From positions 1 to 8,999 of the forward strand of contig RFWA01000085.1 of assembly GCA_009922295.1 (NCBI GenBank): a DNA stretch of 8,999 nt, in the 5' to 3' direction. Positions 6,675 to 8,999 of the stretch are shown here, piece after piece. The notes below the pieces were generated by a model. The model saw only the letters and a program-made list of their open reading frames with translations, was not told the DNA's origin and ran no database searches. This DNA is from Betaproteobacteria bacterium (GTDB lineage: Bacteria > Pseudomonadota > Gammaproteobacteria > Burkholderiales > Burkholderiaceae_C). The stretch's first letter is position 1; every line of letters starts with the position of its first letter. Made by a program: the position numbers and the translations under genes.

Positions 6675-7475
6675 ATGTTTCATCGTCGCCTCAGGTACCG
6701 CAACAGATGGCACTGGGCGGGGGTTGTCGTCATGGCACTGATGGCCAGTTGCGCTACGCCACCGCCACCGCCGGAGCCCCCCAAGGCCATTGCGTCCGCG
6801 ACGCCTGCACCGGTTACGCCAAAGACGGTGCTTGAGCCAACGGTCCAATCCCCTGAGCGTGTGCCAATACAGCCTGTCGTGCCACCGGTGTCGGCAGTCC
6901 CACCGGCAAAGGTCGTCCCTTTCGCAAACCCTGCACCTGTTCGCCCTGCTCCTGCGCCACCCTCCGCTCTCCCCGCCCCTGTGGCACCCCCTGCGATCGC
7001 TGTCCCTGCCATAGGCTCTGTTATCCCTGCGCCTGACGCACCTACTGTGACTACTGCCGCTGCCGCACCCTCCACGGCGTCCGTGCCCTTTGCACCCCCC
7101 GCGCCTGCCGTGCCGCCAGTCGTGGTCGCTGCAGCGGCTCCATCGGCGAACCCGCGCGAGTACCGGCGCGATGCAGCCAAGCACCTGTACGGCCAAAACG
7201 CCCATCGGATTTACAAGGGCAAATTGCCTGCCATGTTGTACGCCATTGGCGTGCTGCAAGTTGACGTCGACGGACGCGGTCAGGTGATCAGGCTGAACTG
7301 GATGCGAACACCCACGCATGCGCCAGAGGTGGTGGCTGAAATTGAACGCACGGTGCGCCGCGCTGCGCCCTTTCCCGTGCCGGCGCATTTGGGACAAGTG
7401 ACCTATACCGACACCTGGCTGTGGCACAAGAGCGGCCGTTTCCAGCTCGACACCCTGACAGAGGGACAGTTGTGA
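6675..7475 (+). CDS. Proline/alanine-rich putative lipoprotein with TonB/TolA-like C-terminal domain
   Basis: A 266-residue protein in three parts. First come a basic N-terminus (MFHRRLRYRNR), a short hydrophobic core and a lipobox-like LMASC with Cys26, suggesting lipoprotein processing; residue +2 is Ala, which would not retain it in the inner membrane. Residues about 27-162 are an extremely Pro/Ala/Val-rich linker beginning with a run of five prolines, of the kind that spans the periplasm. Residues about 163-266 look like a TonB/TolA-type C-terminal domain: LQVDVDGRGQVIRL strands, then PEVVAEIERTVRRAAPFPVP and a last strand pair. AGAGGA (6660-6665) lies 9 bases before the ATG at 6675, deciding that start. 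The gene has its own orientation between xdhC and uraH, and its role is unknown. A membrane-anchored TonB-like protein is the alternative if Cys26 is not lipidated. Confidence 0.75.
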   Translation: MFHRRLRYRNRWHWAGVVVMALMASCATPPPPPEPPKAIASATPAPVTPKTVLEPTVQSPERVPIQPVVPPVSAVPPAKVVPFANPAPVRPAPAPPSALPAPVAPPAIAVPAIGSVIPAPDAPTVTTAAAAPSTASVPFAPPAPAVPPVVVAAAAPSANPREYRRDAAKHLYGQNAHRIYKGKLPAMLYAIGVLQVDVDGRGQVIRLNWMRTPTHAPEVVAEIERTVRRAAPFPVPAHLGQVTYTDTWLWHKSGRFQLDTLTEGQL

Positions 7476-7481
7476 CGTCAA

Positions 7482-7505
7482 ACCGCGGTCCTCAGGAACC
7501 GCGGT
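7482..7505. terminator. Hairpin between the lipoprotein gene and uraH
   Basis: ACCGCGGT-cctcagga-ACCGCGGT forms an 8-bp, very GC-rich stem with an 8-base loop that can pair further (TCC/GGA). It begins 7 bases after the + strand stop. The right arm is the codon stretch for the conserved YRGS end of UraH, and the UraH stop lies in the loop. It could end transcription from both sides; a T-run is missing on the + strand and only TTT follows on the other. Confidence 0.5.
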
Positions 7506-7845
7506 AGGTCGAATAGCTCCAGGGGCTCACGAGCAGCGGAACGTGATAGTGCTGATCAGGGTTGGCTACCCCGAAATCCAGGCTGACGCGGTCTAAGAAA
7601 TTCGGCTGAGGCAGCTCAACACCGCGTGCCTGAAAGTAACCCGCCACCTCAAAGACCAACCGATAGCTGCCTTTTTTGAGGCTGTCTTGGTTTAGCAACA
7701 GACCGTCAGGGTTCCGCCCGTCCTGGTTCAGTACAAATTGTTTGATCAGCGTGGCCGAGTCACCCACCGTGGTGTACAGGCTTACCCGCATGCCTGGCGC
7801 CGGTGTCCCGTGCATGGTGTCCAAAACGTGTGTACTCAAGCCCAT
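7492..7845 (-). CDS. uraH: 5-hydroxyisourate hydrolase (HIUase, transthyretin-related)
   Basis: A 117-residue protein of standard length. The N-terminal signature LSTHVLD is at 3-9 (catalytic His6), Arg44 is in the DGR segment, HYHVPLL is at 99-105, and the diagnostic C-terminal tetrapeptide YRGS is at 114-117. UraH hydrolyses 5-hydroxyisourate, the product of PuuD, to OHCU; there is no signal peptide, so it acts in the cytoplasm. AGGAG lies 5 bases before the ATG at 7845. It converges with the lipoprotein gene and diverges from puuE across an 88-base gap, so uraH and puuE may be controlled from a shared regulatory region. Confidence 0.96.
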   Translation of the reverse strand: MGLSTHVLDTMHGTPAPGMRVSLYTTVGDSATLIKQFVLNQDGRNPDGLLLNQDSLKKGSYRLVFEVAGYFQARGVELPQPNFLDRVSLDFGVANPDQHYHVPLLVSPWSYSTYRGS

Positions 7846-7905
7846 GGCATCTCCTGATTGACTGTGACGCCCCTCGAACGGCCGGGTTGCGACTGAATTG
7901 TTTAT

Positions 7906-7921
7906 ACCATTCGCCCATGGT
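7906..7921. promoter_or_regulatory. Possible operator in the uraH-puuE divergent gap
   Basis: ACCAT-tcgccc-ATGGT is a 5-bp inverted repeat. It extends imperfectly on both sides (TATACCAT against ATGGTTAT) and lies in an AT-richer patch 13 bases before the puuE start. The gap 7846-7933 must hold signals for both genes, yet no convincing -35/-10 pair is visible. A short dyad like this can arise by chance; no regulator gene is in the window. Confidence 0.25.
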
Positions 7922-7933
7922 TATCATTACGGC

Positions 7934-8872
7934 ATGAGCCATTACGACAGCACCCAGGCCTACCCGCGCGACCTCATTGGCTATGGCCCCAAGCCCCCTC
8001 ACGCGCAATGGCCAGGCCAAGCCCGCGTTGCCGTGCAGTTCGTGCTGAATTACGAGGAAGGTGGCGAGAACAGCGTGTTGCATGGCGACGCCGGCTCGGA
8101 ACAGTTTTTATCGGAAATGTTCAACCCAGCCAGCTACCCGGCCCGGCATATCAGCATGGAAGGCATCTACGAGTACGGCTCCCGCGCCGGCGTCTGGCGC
8201 ATCCTGCGCGAATTCGAGCAGCGTGGTCTGCCGCTGACGGTGTTCGGCGTGAGCATGGCGCTGGAGCGCCACCCAGAGCTGGTGTCGGCACTGCGTCAAC
8301 TCGGTCATGAAATCGCCTGCCACGGCTGGCGCTGGATCCACTACCAACCTATCGACGAAGCGACAGAGCGTGTGCACATGGCGAAGGGGATGGACATCCT
8401 GACCCGGCTCTGCGGCGAACGGCCCTTGGGCTGGTACACAGGACGCGACAGCCCAAATACGCGCCGGCTGGTGGCAGACTACGGCGGGTTCGAGTACGAC
8501 AGCGACTACTACGGTGACGACCTGCCGTTCTGGATGAAGGTGAGCAAAACCAATGGTGAGGTGGTACCACAGCTCATCGTGCCCTACACCTTGGACTGCA
8601 ACGACATGCGCTTTGCCCTACCCCAGGGTTACGCCTACGCCGACCCTTTTTTCCAGTACCTGAAAGACACCTTTGACGTGTTGTACGCCGAAGGGCTGGA
8701 GCGGCCGGCCATGATGAGCGTGGGCATGCACTGCCGTTTGCTGGGCCGCCCTGGCCGCATCACAGCGCTGCAACGCTTTTTGGACCATATCGGGCAGCAC
8801 GATCGGGTTTGGGTCTGCCGCCGCATTGATATTGCCAGGCACTGGCGTGCCACCCACCCCTTCACCGGCTGA
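7934..8872 (+). CDS. puuE: Allantoinase PuuE (polysaccharide-deacetylase fold)
   Basis: A 312-residue protein of usual length for PuuE. Visible family features are the N-terminal YPRDLIGYG (10-18), the NYEEGGENSVLHGD segment (39-52), SMEGIYEYGSRAGVWR (74-89), EIACHGWRWIHYQ (126-138), and GWYTGRDSPNTRRLV with FEYDSDYYGDDLPFW later. The fold is that of NodB-type deacetylases, but PuuE proteins hydrolyse allantoin to allantoate in the cytoplasm. The ATG at 7934 starts the conserved region; an in-frame TTG at 7898 would only add a poorly conserved leader. The ribosome binding site is weak. With uraH opposite, it continues the urate pathway; the OHCU decarboxylase step between them is not encoded here and may lie just to the right. 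Confidence 0.94.
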   Translation: MSHYDSTQAYPRDLIGYGPKPPHAQWPGQARVAVQFVLNYEEGGENSVLHGDAGSEQFLSEMFNPASYPARHISMEGIYEYGSRAGVWRILREFEQRGLPLTVFGVSMALERHPELVSALRQLGHEIACHGWRWIHYQPIDEATERVHMAKGMDILTRLCGERPLGWYTGRDSPNTRRLVADYGGFEYDSDYYGDDLPFWMKVSKTNGEVVPQLIVPYTLDCNDMRFALPQGYAYADPFFQYLKDTFDVLYAEGLERPAMMSVGMHCRLLGRPGRITALQRFLDHIGQHDRVWVCRRIDIARHWRATHPFTG

Positions 8873-8891
8873 TGCTTGGCACCTATATTGC

Positions 8892-8911
8892 TTGCTCACA
8901 TCCCTGAGCAA
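8892..8911 (+). terminator. Hairpin after puuE
   Basis: TTGCTCA-catccc-TGAGCAA is a perfect 7-bp stem with a 6-base loop, 19 bases after the puuE stop. It lacks a T-run, so strength as an intrinsic terminator is doubtful. It is the only notable structure in the 96-base gap before the next gene. Confidence 0.35.
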
Positions 8912-8968
8912 TCTGTGCGGTCCGGCTCAGTACCCCTTAACCATAATCATTCATTCCCGAGCACTTTT

Positions 8969-8999
8969 ATGAAAAAACGCATGTTCTTGCAACTCGCTG
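8969..8999 (+). CDS. Start of an unidentified gene (5' end only)
   Basis: ATG followed by MKKRMFLQLA, cut by the window end. The two lysines plus Arg followed by a hydrophobic stretch look like the beginning of a signal peptide, so a secreted or periplasmic protein such as a transporter binding protein is possible. A CATAAT box (8942-8947) sits upstream but without a matching -35, and there is no clear Shine-Dalgarno. Ten residues are too few for identification. Confidence 0.45.
   Translation, partial: MKKRMFLQLA

Noticed and set aside
6760..7150. Pro/Ala/Val-rich stretch as a possible tandem nucleotide repeat
   Set aside because: Compositional bias only; I found no fixed period or exact repeated unit.
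7473..7480. TGACGTCA palindrome at the lipoprotein stop codon as a regulator site
   Set aside because: An 8-base palindrome between two convergent gene ends is not a sensible operator position and is likely chance.
6537..7481. Long minus strand open frames opposite the Pro-rich lipoprotein, giving Gly/Arg-rich proteins
   Set aside because: Low complexity is the mirror of the Pro/Ala codons. The + strand has a good ribosome binding site, lipobox and folded C-terminal domain.
7898..7933. Upstream TTG start adding 12 residues to PuuE
   Set aside because: The family N-terminus begins soon after the ATG at 7934, and the TTG has no ribosome binding site.

Overview
The window is about 9 kb of GC-rich, densely packed bacterial chromosome. 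The gene families point to a betaproteobacterium of the Burkholderiales, most likely Comamonadaceae (Rhodoferax/Polaromonas-like): a solitary Bug/TTT periplasmic binding protein, an AscD-like 2Fe-2S flavoprotein, a DUF938 methyltransferase, and a purine catabolic set with a membrane cytochrome-c urate hydroxylase. The genus is inferred from family content and style, not from a marker gene. No tRNA, rRNA, CRISPR, transposase or phage gene is visible. No stretch longer than about 125 bases lacks a gene.

Left part (1-4406). The 3' end of a gamma-glutamyltransferase-like acylase (+) meets a DUF938 methyltransferase (-) tail to tail; the two genes share their TTAA stop bases. The methyltransferase is translationally coupled (ATGA overlap) to an upstream atypical SDR/epimerase-like protein on the same strand. 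Divergent from these, on the + strand, are a 2Fe-2S/FAD/NAD reductase and, 41 bp later, a Bug-family substrate-binding protein.

Right part (4425-8872) is a purine (urate) degradation locus. On the minus strand xdhC (accessory factor for xanthine dehydrogenase) is followed by puuD (urate to 5-hydroxyisourate, with a C-terminal cytochrome c domain). Farther right uraH (5-hydroxyisourate hydrolase, -) diverges from puuE (allantoinase, +). Together these cover molybdoenzyme maturation for xanthine to urate, then urate to 5-hydroxyisourate, 5-hydroxyisourate to OHCU, and allantoin to allantoate. The OHCU decarboxylase (uraD) and the xanthine dehydrogenase subunits are not in the window. Between xdhC and uraH, in the opposite orientation, sits a proline/alanine-rich putative lipoprotein with a TonB/TolA-like C-terminal domain and no obvious link to purines. 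The last 31 bases begin another + strand gene.

Most of this is recognisable metabolism and I do not see a clearly new system. The points most worth a second look are: two related AT-rich palindromic segments inserted in the same reading phase in two unrelated genes (SDR and puuD); hairpins at two convergent junctions built from the genes' own stop-proximal codons; the lipoprotein with a TonB-like end inside the purine locus; and the non-canonical active-site region of the GGT-like protein.
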